DNA of 41,824 bases from Crocinitomicaceae bacterium (GCA_029252405.1 JAQXBM010000076.1:1-41824), one strand, 5' to 3'. Shown: positions 1-9,443, counted from the first letter of the stretch. Numbers and translations: made by a program. Notes: generated from the sequence alone by a model not told the origin.

Positions 1-55
1 ACTTCACAGCATTCCGTTTGAAAACAGCTGTGTAACTTCTTTTCTTCTTTGACAT
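1..55 (-). CDS. IS3-like transposase OrfA, N-terminal fragment
   Basis: A minus-strand ATG at 53-55 opens a frame that runs off the left edge of the window. It gives the 18 residues MSKKKRSYTAVFKRNAVK. This resembles the start of the small helix-turn-helix OrfA protein of IS3-family elements, which typically begins with a basic stretch followed by Y-T-x-x-F-K-x-x-A-V. The function would be DNA binding as part of the transposase. Only the first turn of the domain is visible, so family assignment rests on that motif and on a possible element end just upstream of the start. Whether the rest is intact cannot be seen. Confidence 0.6.
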   Translation of the reverse strand, partial: MSKKKRSYTAVFKRNAVK

Positions 56-119
56 TTTGCTAATTTAAGTTCTAGCAAGAATATCTTAACTCACTGTCCA
101 GTCTAATGTAGCACTTCCA
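1..119 (-). mobile_element. end of an IS3-like insertion sequence (partial)
   Basis: The fragment contains the OrfA start and 64 bases upstream of it. On the minus strand the upstream region begins TGGAAGTGCTACATTAGAC, starting with the 5'-TG dinucleotide usual for IS3-family ends. The outer boundary at about 119 is an estimate, because the opposite end and any target duplication lie outside the window. Confidence 0.45.
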
Positions 120-266
120 GTCGTCTGAATACGATACTGCTGATAAATTAAAAACGAGAAGTGTCAGAAAAAATGAACTCAACATCCATTTACTCATGAT
201 TGTTTTAACGGATTGATTCATTAACTAATTTTCTCTGATGTAATTTTGAACCGTGAAAATTTAGAT
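120..266. other. intergenic region, nothing recognised
   Basis: AT-rich sequence between the putative IS end and the stop of the putative immunity gene. I see no convincing reading frame, hairpin or promoter. Confidence 0.5.
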
Positions 267-782
267 TCATACATTATCCAAATCTTCATCTACTTCTCTT
301 ATATCGGGGCATTTATGCTCTCTACAACGTTGACGAAATGCATTCAAACGATCACTATTAACGTCAATCAAAAGATTACGCACCCTCTCATATACCTCAA
401 AATCGCAGGCTTCATCTGCATCATCCAAATGTTTAAGACATTTTTGATAAATAATTTCCGCAGATTCGGGATTATCTTTCGCCAATTCGATCAATAATTT
501 CTGAGATTCTATCTCGTTATGTCCAGGATATACCGCTCCACTTACAAGTATTTCGATTAATCCTCTAGTGAGCTTACGCTCACTCTTTCTATAGCCGACA
601 GGCTCTAAGTGCATGATTTGTTCTAATGCATATTTTTCGTTGTCGATAGAATATGCATACTTCAACGTCTCAATTTGTTCTTTGATATCCAATTGCGCGA
701 ACTTATACCTCAGAATATCTAGTTCTTTACGAAGTTGAGATATTTCATCCCACAACACTGTATTTTTAGAAAAATTTGACAT
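267..782 (-). CDS. putative immunity protein for the upstream Rhs toxin
   Basis: A 171-residue soluble, probably all-helical protein beginning MSNFSKNTVLWDEISQ. I do not recognise a family. There is no signal peptide or membrane segment, so it should act in the cytoplasm. The frame could extend further upstream, but that would overlap the end of the Rhs gene. The ATG at 782 lies 13 bases after the Rhs stop codon and is the natural start. A small gene immediately 3' of an Rhs gene, on the same strand, is the standard position of the immunity protein that neutralises the C-terminal toxin. The function is inferred only from this position. Like the toxin tip, the gene looks more AT-rich than the Rhs core, as expected for an exchangeable cassette. 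Confidence 0.6.
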   Translation of the reverse strand: MSNFSKNTVLWDEISQLRKELDILRYKFAQLDIKEQIETLKYAYSIDNEKYALEQIMHLEPVGYRKSERKLTRGLIEILVSGAVYPGHNEIESQKLLIELAKDNPESAEIIYQKCLKHLDDADEACDFEVYERVRNLLIDVNSDRLNAFRQRCREHKCPDIREVDEDLDNV

Positions 783-795
783 TAATGATTCGTTA

Positions 796-3700
796 CTAAC
801 ATTTTTTTGGAACAAAACCTTTCTTCTTATCAACCTTACCAACATGAGTTGTCTCAACCTGTTGTAGTTTATTATTGAAATCATCAAACGACATATCTTC
901 TGTAGGATAAATAGTGTGATGACCTGCTTTGTGAGGACCTCCGACGTCAGCGCCATCGGCAACCATCCCTAATCCCTTTGGTAAATCTGTGTTGTCAATC
1001 TTATGTACCTGCCCTGTTAATCCACTATCTAAATCGGTCGTTGCCGATTTTCCTTGAGGCCATACCCCGGCTTCAGGATCAACAGATTGAGCAGAAACAT
1101 TACCGTCCGTAACGGTAATATCTCCCTTCATTCTTCCATTATCTCCCATCACTCTTGGTCTTGCATTAGCAGGTCCTGAGGCGTTACCAAAAATAAAGAT
1201 ATCCGACAAACCAAAGACATCTGCCCAGCTATTGGTGTCCTTTACATATGAAAAGACATTAAAGCCTCCTCTAATTCCAATGGGGTCTCGACTAACGTAT
1301 GTCCCACTCTCAGGAGAATAATACCTAAATCTATTGTAAGCTAACTCAGTTTCAACATCGAAATACTGTCCTTGATACAAAAACGGAATAAAGTTCTCAA
1401 ATCCTGTTTCTTTTCTTGTCTCACCGTAAATGTTCAGTTGTCGACTCCAAACTTTCTTCCCTTCTTCGTCATACGCCTCAGTTGGAGTTCCCAAATGATC
1501 TGTAATGATCGAGTAGGACTTGAACCCGTGCATCTTCGCCATTGGAATAAACGTTCCATCTTCGAAGACCCATGTTGTGAGGTTTTCTGGAGTAATGATT
1601 TCTCGTTCCCCATCTTCGTTCACTTGGGTGATCGCATCGTCAATACCTGATGTCCATTCGTGGAGTGGAACATTTCCATCCCACACGAAGTGTGTTGTTT
1701 GATCTTTGTAGGTCTTTGTCAGTCTTCGACCAAGTGCATCATAGGTGAAGTCGACATGCTTTCTGTCCGGTCGAATCACCTTCTTGAGCATTCGGCCTTG
1801 TGTCCATTTGTAGCGCCACGTTTCTGCGATTGATGACTTTTCAATCAAGTTTCCAACTTCATCGTAGGTGTATGAGTACTTCTCATCTTTGAGAAGTTGT
1901 CCTGCTTTTCCGTACTTGCGGTCTTTCTTCTCCTTTGTTTTGAAAAGGTTTCCAATTTCGTCGGGGAGTTTGTAATCCCAGCTTCCATCTGAATATTGTG
2001 CCGCCGATAAGTTTCCAAACAAATCATGCTCAAAGTTCACGAGCTCGTTCTTGAGGACATCTTCGATTGATCTTAGTCGATCATTCACATCCCATTGGTA
2101 GCGTCTCTTTGATTGAATTTGCTCCTTGGCGCTCACGCTGTGTTGCACGGGACGTCCACTCTTGTCTCTTTCCCAATTGCTGGTCACACCTCCTGGAAGG
2201 CTACGTTCTATTTCTAGTCCAACAAGGTTGCGGGTGATGTCTACTTCCCATTTGTTGGTTCCTGCTTCTTTATCGTTGATTAGCTCTTCCTCTGTTTGCT
2301 TACGTGCTTGTTCCACGCTTGTGTTGAGGATCTGCCCAAATTTGTTTCTCGAGATTTTGATATCTGCTCCTAGATCACTCGTCAGAGATATTCGTTGTCC
2401 TAATCGGTTGTATTCGCTTTCAATGCGAACTCCATTCTGCGTCTCTGCGATTACTTTTCCAAGTTTATCTCGCTCAAGTGTCACTACTCCGTTTTCGTTG
2501 ACTGCCTCAATGAGTAATCCAGACTTATTGTAGGTGTAGACTTCTTGTGTTTGATCGTCGTAATGAACGATGCTCACGTTTCCGAGTAGGTCGTATGAGT
2601 AACTCACTTTCTTTCCATCTGGAGTAACCGTTTGGCTGACTTGTCCACCTGCATTTCTGGCGTACTTGCGTTTCAGTCCATCAAAACCACTCTCTTGGAT
2701 GATTTGTCCGTTTCTATCTCTATCGAATCGGTACAAGCTTTTGTGCTCGTTGGTGATTGCCTTGAGTTGATCTGCTTTGGTGTAAGCAAACTTGATCTTC
2801 GTATCGTTCTCTTCTCTTGCCTCCAGTTTTCCTGTTGCAGAGTATTCGAACTTCACTTGGTGGTGTTTGTCTTTTGCTTGGACAACATTTCCTACGCAGT
2901 CATACTTCAAGTGAACCATGTTTCCGTCCACTGTTTTCATTTGCTTCACTCGTCCGAGTTCGTCGTAATGATAATTGACTGAAGTATCTTGGTTGCTCAC
3001 TGCGTGAAGTAGCTGACCTTGTCCGTCGTATTTCCAATTGGTTACTTCACCGTTTGGAAGCGTCACTTTTTCTAGCGAGTGCTCTTTGTTGTAGGATAGA
3101 TAGGTTTCTAGTCCATTTGTATCGGTGATTTGTGTGAGCAAATCATTGGTGTAGTAATAACGCGTTGCGTCATTTGAGGGGCCGATGCGCTTTGTCAAAA
3201 AGCCATTCTCATCGTATTCCCACAACCAAAGTGCATTGGTTGCGTTCTTGGCTGCAACGAGGTTGTTGTCCTCGTAGATATAGTTCGTACTTCCTCCGTT
3301 TGGAAGTCGCTCCGATGTTTTGTTTCCGTAATCGTCGTATCCGTAATAGGTATGCTGACCGAGTTTGTCCGTGTAGCGCATCACCATTCCATTCAAGTTG
3401 TATTCCCACGATTCGCTGTTGCCCATCGCGTCAGTTACCTGGATGATTTCTCCATTGCGATGCCAATGAGTTGTTTTGGCACCCATGGCATTCGTCTCAA
3501 CGGTATTTCCTAGCTTGTATTCGAACGAGCGCAGTTGCTGTCCGTTTTTGTTAAACCAGTGTTTTAAACATTTGGGATCCTCGTCTGTGTTTTCAAACTC
3601 CCAGTGTTCCGTTGCTCCGTTTCGATCTGTTTTGAGGGTCAGCAGTCCGTTGGTGTATTCTAGCTTTTCCTCTTGACCCAAGGTATCGCGAATGATGGAC

Positions 3701-4269
3701 ATAAAGCCCTCTTCATTGTATTCGTACTCAACGAGTACTCGATCTGCCTGAACATCAGAAACGTGTGTTACCGAAATGATTCGTTGTTCACTGTCTCGTT
3801 CGATATCTAGTGTGCGATTGCTCGAATCGATGATTTTTTCCAATCGACCTGAAGCGTTGTACAAAAACAAGATCTCAAAACGGTGACGTGAAATTCTGGC
3901 AATGCGGTACGTATCTTTTGATCCTCCCACATATTTATAGTGATAAGTCAATTTCTGATCGTAATCTTCAATCAGTACTTCGTCCTCATTGTGCGCGTAT
4001 TTGATTTTTTCAGTCGCAACTACTGCTTCTTCTCCTATTTCCAAGTAGGGTAACCCCGTTTGGTTTCCATTCCCGTTCAACCATTCATATAAGCCCTCTG
4101 AGCGTTTGAATTGAAGCGTTTGATCAGCAAAAGAATGCCACGTTTTTCCCAATAAACCATTGACCTCGACTTGCGTGCGGTATTGGCGTGCCCATTCGAA
4201 TGAAATTGGACCATTGAGACGAAAATCTTCTTCCAATAATATGGATTCTCCCGTGATGAAACTGATCAT
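796..4269 (-). CDS. Rhs/YD-repeat polymorphic toxin with unknown C-terminal toxin domain
   Basis: An Rhs protein of 1157 residues. It opens with an Rhs shell start (ITGE followed by LEEDFRLNGPISFEWARQY), with no PAAR domain or signal peptide before it. Residues from about 130 to 900 are tandem YD repeats (YDDYGN, YDELGR, YDLLGN, YDALGR), which fold into a hollow shell enclosing the toxin. The Rhs core motif near residues 985-1022 includes YYSPESGTYVSRDPIG and ends DVFGLS. The roughly 135 residues after this are the variable toxin tip, with a distinctive segment around HKAGHHTIYPTEDMSFDDF. I cannot name its activity. Rhs proteins deliver toxins to neighbouring cells, often by type VI secretion, but no secretion genes are in the window. 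The gene lies just beyond the atpG terminator and is followed by a likely immunity gene. Confidence 0.9.
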   Translation of the reverse strand: MISFITGESILLEEDFRLNGPISFEWARQYRTQVEVNGLLGKTWHSFADQTLQFKRSEGLYEWLNGNGNQTGLPYLEIGEEAVVATEKIKYAHNEDEVLIEDYDQKLTYHYKYVGGSKDTYRIARISRHRFEILFLYNASGRLEKIIDSSNRTLDIERDSEQRIISVTHVSDVQADRVLVEYEYNEEGFMSIIRDTLGQEEKLEYTNGLLTLKTDRNGATEHWEFENTDEDPKCLKHWFNKNGQQLRSFEYKLGNTVETNAMGAKTTHWHRNGEIIQVTDAMGNSESWEYNLNGMVMRYTDKLGQHTYYGYDDYGNKTSERLPNGGSTNYIYEDNNLVAAKNATNALWLWEYDENGFLTKRIGPSNDATRYYYTNDLLTQITDTNGLETYLSYNKEHSLEKVTLPNGEVTNWKYDGQGQLLHAVSNQDTSVNYHYDELGRVKQMKTVDGNMVHLKYDCVGNVVQAKDKHHQVKFEYSATGKLEAREENDTKIKFAYTKADQLKAITNEHKSLYRFDRDRNGQIIQESGFDGLKRKYARNAGGQVSQTVTPDGKKVSYSYDLLGNVSIVHYDDQTQEVYTYNKSGLLIEAVNENGVVTLERDKLGKVIAETQNGVRIESEYNRLGQRISLTSDLGADIKISRNKFGQILNTSVEQARKQTEEELINDKEAGTNKWEVDITRNLVGLEIERSLPGGVTSNWERDKSGRPVQHSVSAKEQIQSKRRYQWDVNDRLRSIEDVLKNELVNFEHDLFGNLSAAQYSDGSWDYKLPDEIGNLFKTKEKKDRKYGKAGQLLKDEKYSYTYDEVGNLIEKSSIAETWRYKWTQGRMLKKVIRPDRKHVDFTYDALGRRLTKTYKDQTTHFVWDGNVPLHEWTSGIDDAITQVNEDGEREIITPENLTTWVFEDGTFIPMAKMHGFKSYSIITDHLGTPTEAYDEEGKKVWSRQLNIYGETRKETGFENFIPFLYQGQYFDVETELAYNRFRYYSPESGTYVSRDPIGIRGGFNVFSYVKDTNSWADVFGLSDIFIFGNASGPANARPRVMGDNGRMKGDITVTDGNVSAQSVDPEAGVWPQGKSATTDLDSGLTGQVHKIDNTDLPKGLGMVADGADVGGPHKAGHHTIYPTEDMSFDDFNNKLQQVETTHVGKVDKKKGFVPKKC

Positions 4270-4378
4270 AATAATTCAAATTGTTGATTAGCAGTTAATG
4301 TCGACCTACAAAGTACATAATCTTAGACGCAAAGTCAATCAAGTTGGGAGAAGAAATTTGGAAATTACATACAAAACA
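4270..4378. other. short intergenic region upstream of the Rhs gene
   Basis: Lies between the Rhs start and the atpG terminator. It should hold the Rhs promoter, but no clean TTTG-N19-TAnnTTTG match is present; the nearest is TATGTACTTTG. Confidence 0.4.
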
Positions 4379-4410
4379 AAACCCCGATCTCTTTTCAGAA
4401 ATCGGGGTTT
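4379..4410 (-). terminator. rho-independent terminator of the atp operon
   Basis: A 10-bp perfect stem, AAACCCCGAT pairing with ATCGGGGTTT, around a 12-base loop. Read on the minus strand it is followed by TTTTGTTTTG, whereas the plus-strand side is not T-rich. It therefore terminates transcription from atpG and separates the ATP synthase operon from the Rhs gene. Confidence 0.85.
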
Positions 4411-4430
4411 GAAATAATATTCAGTTTCTC

Positions 4431-5312
4431 TTAGTTTCCTTTCAATGCTTCCGCACCTCCAACGATCTCGAGAATTTCGTTTGTAATTGCAGCTTGACGT
4501 GCTTTGTTGTATTGAAGTGTTAACGTACGCTTCAAATCCCCTGCGTTGTCTGTTGCTTTGTGCATTGCTGTCATACGCGCTCCGTGCTCAGATGCGTTTG
4601 AATCTAACAAGGCTTTGTACAATTGAGTCTTCAATGACTTAGGAATCATCTCCTCAACAATCTCTTGTTTTGAAGGCTCGAAAATGTAATCTCCCGCAGA
4701 TGCAGATCCTTCTTCAGCTTCAGTAACTTGGATTGGCAAGAATTGCTCAGCTTGTACGAGTTGAACAGCAGCATTTTTGAATTTGTTGTAAACAACAACT
4801 ACTTTATCAACTTTACCCGCTTCAAACTCATCCATTAAAAATTGCGCAAGTGCAGAACAACGATCGAATGTCAAATCATTAAACATCTCTTCAGCTCCTC
4901 CCAATTCCTCTGGACGGAAGTTCGCTTCGCTACGCTTGAATGAATCATTGATTTTCTTTCCAACAGCGATCATCTTCACATCTTTCCCAGCATATTCATC
5001 TGCGATCAATGCGTTTACTTTCTTAACGATGTTGTTGTTGAATCCACCACACAAACCTCTGTTCGATGTTACACCAACGATGTAAACAGTCTTAGCTTCG
5101 CGTTGATCAGCGTATGCATTTTCAGAAAGGTCTAATGTTGCACTCAAATTCCCCAAGATCTCTTGTAATTTCTCTGCATAAGGTCGCATTTGCGTAATTG
5201 CATCTTGCGCTCTTTTCAATTTTGCAGCAGAAACCATTTTCATCGCAGACGTGATTTGCATCGTAGATGAGATCGAGGTGATTCTGTTTTTTATTTCTTT
5301 AAGATTTGCCAT
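4431..5312 (-). CDS. atpG: ATP synthase F1 subunit gamma
   Basis: The central rotor shaft of the F1 sector, 293 residues, a normal length. The N-terminal helix (MANLKEIKNRITSISSTMQI) and the C-terminal helix (RTLTLQYNKARQAAITNEIL, then EIVGGAEAL) form the antiparallel coiled coil that turns inside the alpha3beta3 ring. The middle carries the conserved VTSNRGLCGGFN segment. It is the last gene of the operon, 61 bases after atpA, and is followed by a strong terminator. The usual next genes, atpD and atpC, are absent. Confidence 0.97.
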   Translation of the reverse strand: MANLKEIKNRITSISSTMQITSAMKMVSAAKLKRAQDAITQMRPYAEKLQEILGNLSATLDLSENAYADQREAKTVYIVGVTSNRGLCGGFNNNIVKKVNALIADEYAGKDVKMIAVGKKINDSFKRSEANFRPEELGGAEEMFNDLTFDRCSALAQFLMDEFEAGKVDKVVVVYNKFKNAAVQLVQAEQFLPIQVTEAEEGSASAGDYIFEPSKQEIVEEMIPKSLKTQLYKALLDSNASEHGARMTAMHKATDNAGDLKRTLTLQYNKARQAAITNEILEIVGGAEALKGN

Positions 5313-5373
5313 CTTTCAAGTAATTAAGAATTGAGAATGTGATCCTATAACCACAATCTCAATCAAAATTCAT

Positions 5374-6948
5374 TTAGTATTTCGAAGCGATTTCTTTGGC
5401 TACTTTACCAAGAACGTCAGTCAATTCATCTGTGTATTTACCAGCTTTCAATTGATCTAGAACGTCTCTGTGCTTAGCGTCTAAGAAATCCAAGTATTCT
5501 TTTTCGAATGCTTTCACCTGGTTCACTGGTACGTTTTGGATCATTCCTTTCGTTCCAACGTAGATGATTGCAATTTGCTTTTCAACTGGGTAAGGATCAC
5601 CTTCTTTTTGCTTCAAGATTTCCACGTTACGTGCTCCTTTGTCCAATACTGATTTTGTTGCAGCATCCAAATCCGATCCGAATTTCGCGAATGCTTCCAA
5701 CTCACGGTACTGAGCTTGATCCAATTTCAATGTTCCGGCTACTTTCTTCATCGACTTAATTTGAGCCGATCCTCCAACACGTGATACCGAGATACCTACG
5801 TTAATCGCTGGACGAATACCCGCGTTGAACAAGTCACCTTCCAAGAAGATCTGACCATCAGTAATCGAAATTACGTTCGTTGGGATATATGCAGAAACGT
5901 CACCTGCTTGTGTTTCAATAATTGGCAATGCTGTCAATGATCCACCACCTTTAACCATTGGTCTCAATGATTCAGGAAGGTCATTCATTTGTGATGCAAT
6001 GTTATCATCAGCAATAACTTTCGCAGCACGCTCTAATAATCTTGAGTGAAGGTAGAATACATCTCCTGGGTATGCCTCACGACCTGGAGGACGACGAAGA
6101 AGAAGTGATACCTCACGGTATGCTACGGCTTGTTTTGATAAATCATCAAATACAATTAATGCTGGACGACCTGTATCACGGAAGAACTCACCTACAGCAG
6201 CCCCTGTCATTGGAGCGTAAAACTGCATTGGAGCAGGATCAGATGCATTGGCTGCAACGATAGTTGTGTATGCCATTGCACCAGCTTCTTCCAATTTCTT
6301 AACGATACCTGCAACTGTAGAACCTTTTTGTCCGATTGCTACGTAGATACAGTAAACTGGTTCACCAGCATCGTAAAATTCTTTTTGGTTAATGATCGTA
6401 TCGATACAAACTGTTGTTTTACCAGTTTGACGGTCACCAATCACCAACTCACGTTGTCCACGTCCAATTGGAATCATGGCATCAACGGCCTTTACTCCAG
6501 TTTGCATTGGCTCATCAACAGGCTGACGGTAGATAACACCTGGCGCTTTACGCTCGATAGGCATTTCGTACAATTCACCTTCGATTGGACCTTTACCGTC
6601 GATTGGGTTCCCCAATGTATCAACAACACGTCCAACGATTCCTTCACCAACGTTTACTGAGGCAATACGACCAAGACGTTTAACTGTGTCTCCTTCTTTT
6701 ACTTCAGTTGAACGTCCCAAAAGAACGGCACCAACATTATCTTCCTCAAGGTTCAATGCAATTCCTTGCAATCCTCCGTCGAATTCAATCAATTCACCGT
6801 ATTGAACTCCTTTCAATCCGTAAATACGAGCGATACCATCTCCAATTTGAAGTACAGTACCTACTTCCTGCAATTCTGCTTCTGAACGGAATCCAGATAA
6901 TTGCTCTTTTAATATTGCAGAAACTTCTGCCGGTTTTACATCTGCCAT
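5374..6948 (-). CDS. atpA: ATP synthase F1 subunit alpha
   Basis: The non-catalytic nucleotide-binding subunit of F1, 524 residues. It has the N-terminal beta-barrel, then a P-loop GDRQTGKT at residues 171-178, the Walker B region [17 protein letters not shown] and the signature [20 protein letters not shown]. The C-terminal helical domain includes [15 protein letters not shown]. It lies 10 bases after atpH and 61 bases before atpG. Nothing unusual was seen. Confidence 0.98.
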   Translation of the reverse strand: MADVKPAEVSAILKEQLSGFRSEAELQEVGTVLQIGDGIARIYGLKGVQYGELIEFDGGLQGIALNLEEDNVGAVLLGRSTEVKEGDTVKRLGRIASVNVGEGIVGRVVDTLGNPIDGKGPIEGELYEMPIERKAPGVIYRQPVDEPMQTGVKAVDAMIPIGRGQRELVIGDRQTGKTTVCIDTIINQKEFYDAGEPVYCIYVAIGQKGSTVAGIVKKLEEAGAMAYTTIVAANASDPAPMQFYAPMTGAAVGEFFRDTGRPALIVFDDLSKQAVAYREVSLLLRRPPGREAYPGDVFYLHSRLLERAAKVIADDNIASQMNDLPESLRPMVKGGGSLTALPIIETQAGDVSAYIPTNVISITDGQIFLEGDLFNAGIRPAINVGISVSRVGGSAQIKSMKKVAGTLKLDQAQYRELEAFAKFGSDLDAATKSVLDKGARNVEILKQKEGDPYPVEKQIAIIYVGTKGMIQNVPVNQVKAFEKEYLDFLDAKHRDVLDQLKAGKYTDELTDVLGKVAKEIASKY

Positions 6949-6958
6949 CTTATAAAGA

Positions 6959-7492
6959 TTATCGTGTTAAACGTTGTTTTAAATTATTCAATTGACTCGC
7001 AACAGAAGCATCGATTTGCTGATCTCCCATTCGAACCACAAAACCACCGATTAGTGATTCGTCTACTTTTTCTTCTACCTCCAATGTTCCTTCTACAGAA
7101 GATTGAACTTTTGCCATGATTGCAGCACGGGTAGAGTCATCCAATGGAACTGCTGACGTAATCGTCATTGGTACAATTCCTCTGTGCTCTTTCACTTGTG
7201 CTTCAAATGCTTCAGCGATATCTCCAAGCATTGCTTCACGACCGTTGTTTGTAATCATGGCGATGAAGTCTTGAGTGCTTTTCTCGAATGGCTCGAATGC
7301 CAATTTGAAAATCTCAATCTTCTTATCCGCCTTTACAACTGGACTTGACAACAACAACTCAAATTCGCTCGAATCTTTTACTGTCGCACTGAACACTTGC
7401 ATGTCTCCCAAAACGGAATCCACGTTTTTCTGTTCGATTGCTAAATCCAGTAAAGCTCTTGCGTATCGCGCTGCTACTTTTGTATTCTTCAT
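6959..7492 (-). CDS. atpH: ATP synthase F1 subunit delta
   Basis: A peripheral-stalk subunit (OSCP type), 177 residues, that fixes F1 to the b subunits. It begins [20 protein letters not shown], the usual delta-subunit start (A-x-x-YA-x-AL). The C-terminal strand region contains [20 protein letters not shown], matching the family's IGG-x-x-x-x-x-GD motif, followed by [10 protein letters not shown]. It sits 10 bases after atpF and 10 before atpA, so it is almost certainly co-transcribed with them. Confidence 0.96.
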   Translation of the reverse strand: MKNTKVAARYARALLDLAIEQKNVDSVLGDMQVFSATVKDSSEFELLLSSPVVKADKKIEIFKLAFEPFEKSTQDFIAMITNNGREAMLGDIAEAFEAQVKEHRGIVPMTITSAVPLDDSTRAAIMAKVQSSVEGTLEVEEKVDESLIGGFVVRMGDQQIDASVASQLNNLKQRLTR

Positions 7493-7502
7493 CGTAAGAT
7501 GA

Positions 7503-8003
7503 TTAATTCATGTTAATATCTTCAGCCAACTTATCGGCCAATGCTTTTTGTTTGTCAGCTGCAGAAAGCTCTCCGCGTACTAACTTCTCAGCGATTTCAA
7601 TAGAGAATGCTGCCACTTGTGTTTTCAACTCAGAAATTGCTGCTGCTTTTTCAGAATTGATTGACTCACGAGCGCTAACCATTACTTTCTCTGCTTCATC
7701 TTTCGCTTTTCCTTTGGCGTCCTCAACCATTTTGCTGGCTGTTTCCTTCGCATCTTTGATCATTGAATCACGTTCTGCACGTGCTTCTTTCAACAAGTTT
7801 TCATTTTGCGTTTGAAGAGCTTCCATTTCTTTCTTTGTCTTCTCTGCAAGATCCAACGATTCAGAAATTTTTTCTTCACGCTCGTTTACCGCTCCTAAGA
7901 TTGGTTTCCAAGCGAATTTTCTCAAAAGCAATAATAATCCGATAAACAATAATGCTTGCCAGAAGAATAATCCAAATGAAAACTGATTCCATAAATTTTC
8001 CAT
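7503..8003 (-). CDS. atpF: ATP synthase F0 subunit b
   Basis: The peripheral-stalk b subunit, 166 residues. One N-terminal membrane helix (about residues 8-28, FGLFFWQALLFIGLLLLLRK) is followed by AWKPILGAVNEREEKI. A long charged, alanine-rich coiled coil then runs to residue 130 (KAKDEAEKVMVSARESI). It dimerises and binds delta. The start is supported by the helix position and by an A/T-rich leader. It lies between atpE and atpH. Confidence 0.96.
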   Translation of the reverse strand: MENLWNQFSFGLFFWQALLFIGLLLLLRKFAWKPILGAVNEREEKISESLDLAEKTKKEMEALQTQNENLLKEARAERDSMIKDAKETASKMVEDAKGKAKDEAEKVMVSARESINSEKAAAISELKTQVAAFSIEIAEKLVRGELSAADKQKALADKLAEDINMN

Positions 8004-8083
8004 GTCCTAAGTCTTTTAAATTTTAACTCTAAAAATCTATCAGTTACAACCAACCGTTGCAACTGATAGAAAGTTTGGTTTGA

Positions 8084-8287
8084 TTATACTGCGAATAACG
8101 CGGCAAATCCAATACCTTCAATAAGCGCCGCTGCGATCAACATTGCTGTTTGAATTTTGTTTGTAGCTTCTGGCTGACGTGCAATTGCATCCATCGCAGA
8201 TCCACCGATACGTCCAATACCGATACCAACTCCGATTACTACCAATCCAGCTCCTACTAATTTTGGAATAAATTCTACTGCTTCCAT
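8084..8287 (-). CDS. atpE: ATP synthase F0 subunit c
   Basis: The proteolipid that forms the rotating c-ring, 67 residues in two membrane helices. The first helix is rich in glycine (GVGIGIGRIGGSAMD). The polar loop ARQPEA (residues 36-41) contacts gamma and epsilon. The ion-carrying acid is Glu57 in ALIEGIGF. The residue after Glu57 is Gly rather than the Ser/Thr found in sodium-binding rings, which suggests proton coupling. It is shorter than many c subunits because the C-terminal tail ends soon after the second helix. Confidence 0.96.
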   Translation of the reverse strand: MEAVEFIPKLVGAGLVVIGVGIGIGRIGGSAMDAIARQPEATNKIQTAMLIAAALIEGIGFAALFAV

Positions 8288-8321
8288 TTCAATTTATATT
8301 TAGGGTTAAAAATATACTTAA

Positions 8322-9443
8322 TTAATGCGCCTCTTCGTGCGCGTGTTCTGCTGCTGCTGAACCGAAGTACAAAGCAGTTAGCATTGTGAAAATGTATGCT
8401 TGCAACGCTGCAACCAACAATTCAATGATGTTCATAAAGAATGTCAATCCTACGAAAGCTCCTTTTGCGAAGTACGAATCGAAGAAGACAACCACTGCGA
8501 TCAAACTTCCTAGTACGATGTGGCCTGCCAACATGTTCGCATACAAACGAATCATTAAGGCGAAAGGCTTAACAATCATTCCAACCAACTCGATTGGAAT
8601 CAACATGATCTTCATTGGAACTGGAACTCCTGGCATCCAGAAGATGTGCATCCAGTAATCTTTCTTTGCAGACAAGTTCGTAATCAAGAATGTGAACAAA
8701 GCCAAAGCGAATGTTACAGCGATATTTCCTGTTACGTTAATTCCTAGCGGCGTCATACCTGCCAAGTTCAAGAACCATATAAAGAAGAATACCGTTAATA
8801 GGTAGTTCATGTACTTCTTGTAATCGTTTCCGATGTTTGGAATCGCGATTTCATCACGAATAAACAAGATGATTGGCTCTAAGAATTTTGCTGCACCTGT
8901 TGGCGCCAAACCTGAAGCGTATGTTTTTGCTACCTTTCTGAACAACCAGAACAAGAAGATACACATCAAGATTGTTACGAATACGTTCTTTGTGATCGAG
9001 AAATCAATTGGGTTAATTTGAGAAACAGTTTCAACACCCTCCTCATCTGTCGTTACGTCTGTCAAGATTGCACCGTGCTCATCGCATGAGTACACTTTAC
9101 CATCATCATGACCAATTACGAAGTACTTACCATTTGATTCGGCAACTCCGTGTTCGTTTCCTTCTTCTGCATGAAACGCTGTAGACATGAAAACGTGCAA
9201 ACCATCTTCCCAAAGAATAACTGGAAGTGGAAAACCGATGTGGTGACCTGTCTCTTCGTTTGTAAACAAACCGAAATCGTGAGAATCGTTCGTGTGGTGC
9301 TTCACGTATTCCGTGTTATTCGCACGCGCCTCTTCCTTTGTTAACTCCTCTTTGTGAGTTTCTCCGTGTGGGCCTTCACTTGCAAAAGTAACAGCCGGAA
9401 TCAACGCCACCGCTACTATTAAAATTTTCCAAAGTTTGTTCAT
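8322..9443 (-). CDS. atpB: ATP synthase F0 subunit a, with long N-terminal extension
   Basis: The stator subunit that forms the proton half-channels. The essential arginine is Arg299 in FALMIRLYANMLAGH. At 373 residues it is about 100 longer than the E. coli type. An apparent signal peptide (MNKLWKILIVAVALIPAVTFA) leads into a histidine- and acid-rich region (residues 25-145) with no membrane helix; the core channel domain starts near residue 147. The C-terminus is also histidine-rich (AAAEHAHEEAH). A long N-terminal region is, to my recollection, common in Bacteroidota. It is the first gene of the atpBEFHAG unit and has its own promoter upstream. Confidence 0.96.
   Translation of the reverse strand: MNKLWKILIVAVALIPAVTFASEGPHGETHKEELTKEEARANNTEYVKHHTNDSHDFGLFTNEETGHHIGFPLPVILWEDGLHVFMSTAFHAEEGNEHGVAESNGKYFVIGHDDGKVYSCDEHGAILTDVTTDEEGVETVSQINPIDFSITKNVFVTILMCIFLFWLFRKVAKTYASGLAPTGAAKFLEPIILFIRDEIAIPNIGNDYKKYMNYLLTVFFFIWFLNLAGMTPLGINVTGNIAVTFALALFTFLITNLSAKKDYWMHIFWMPGVPVPMKIMLIPIELVGMIVKPFALMIRLYANMLAGHIVLGSLIAVVVFFDSYFAKGAFVGLTFFMNIIELLVAALQAYIFTMLTALYFGSAAAEHAHEEAH

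Noticed and set aside
783-962. Longer start for the immunity gene
   Set aside because: The extension is the Rhs toxin tip read in another frame; the start at 782 follows the Rhs stop and gives a compact protein.
2126-2533. 135-residue plus-strand reading frame within the Rhs gene
   Set aside because: Antisense shadow of the YD-repeat coding sequence, with no plausible leader or domain.
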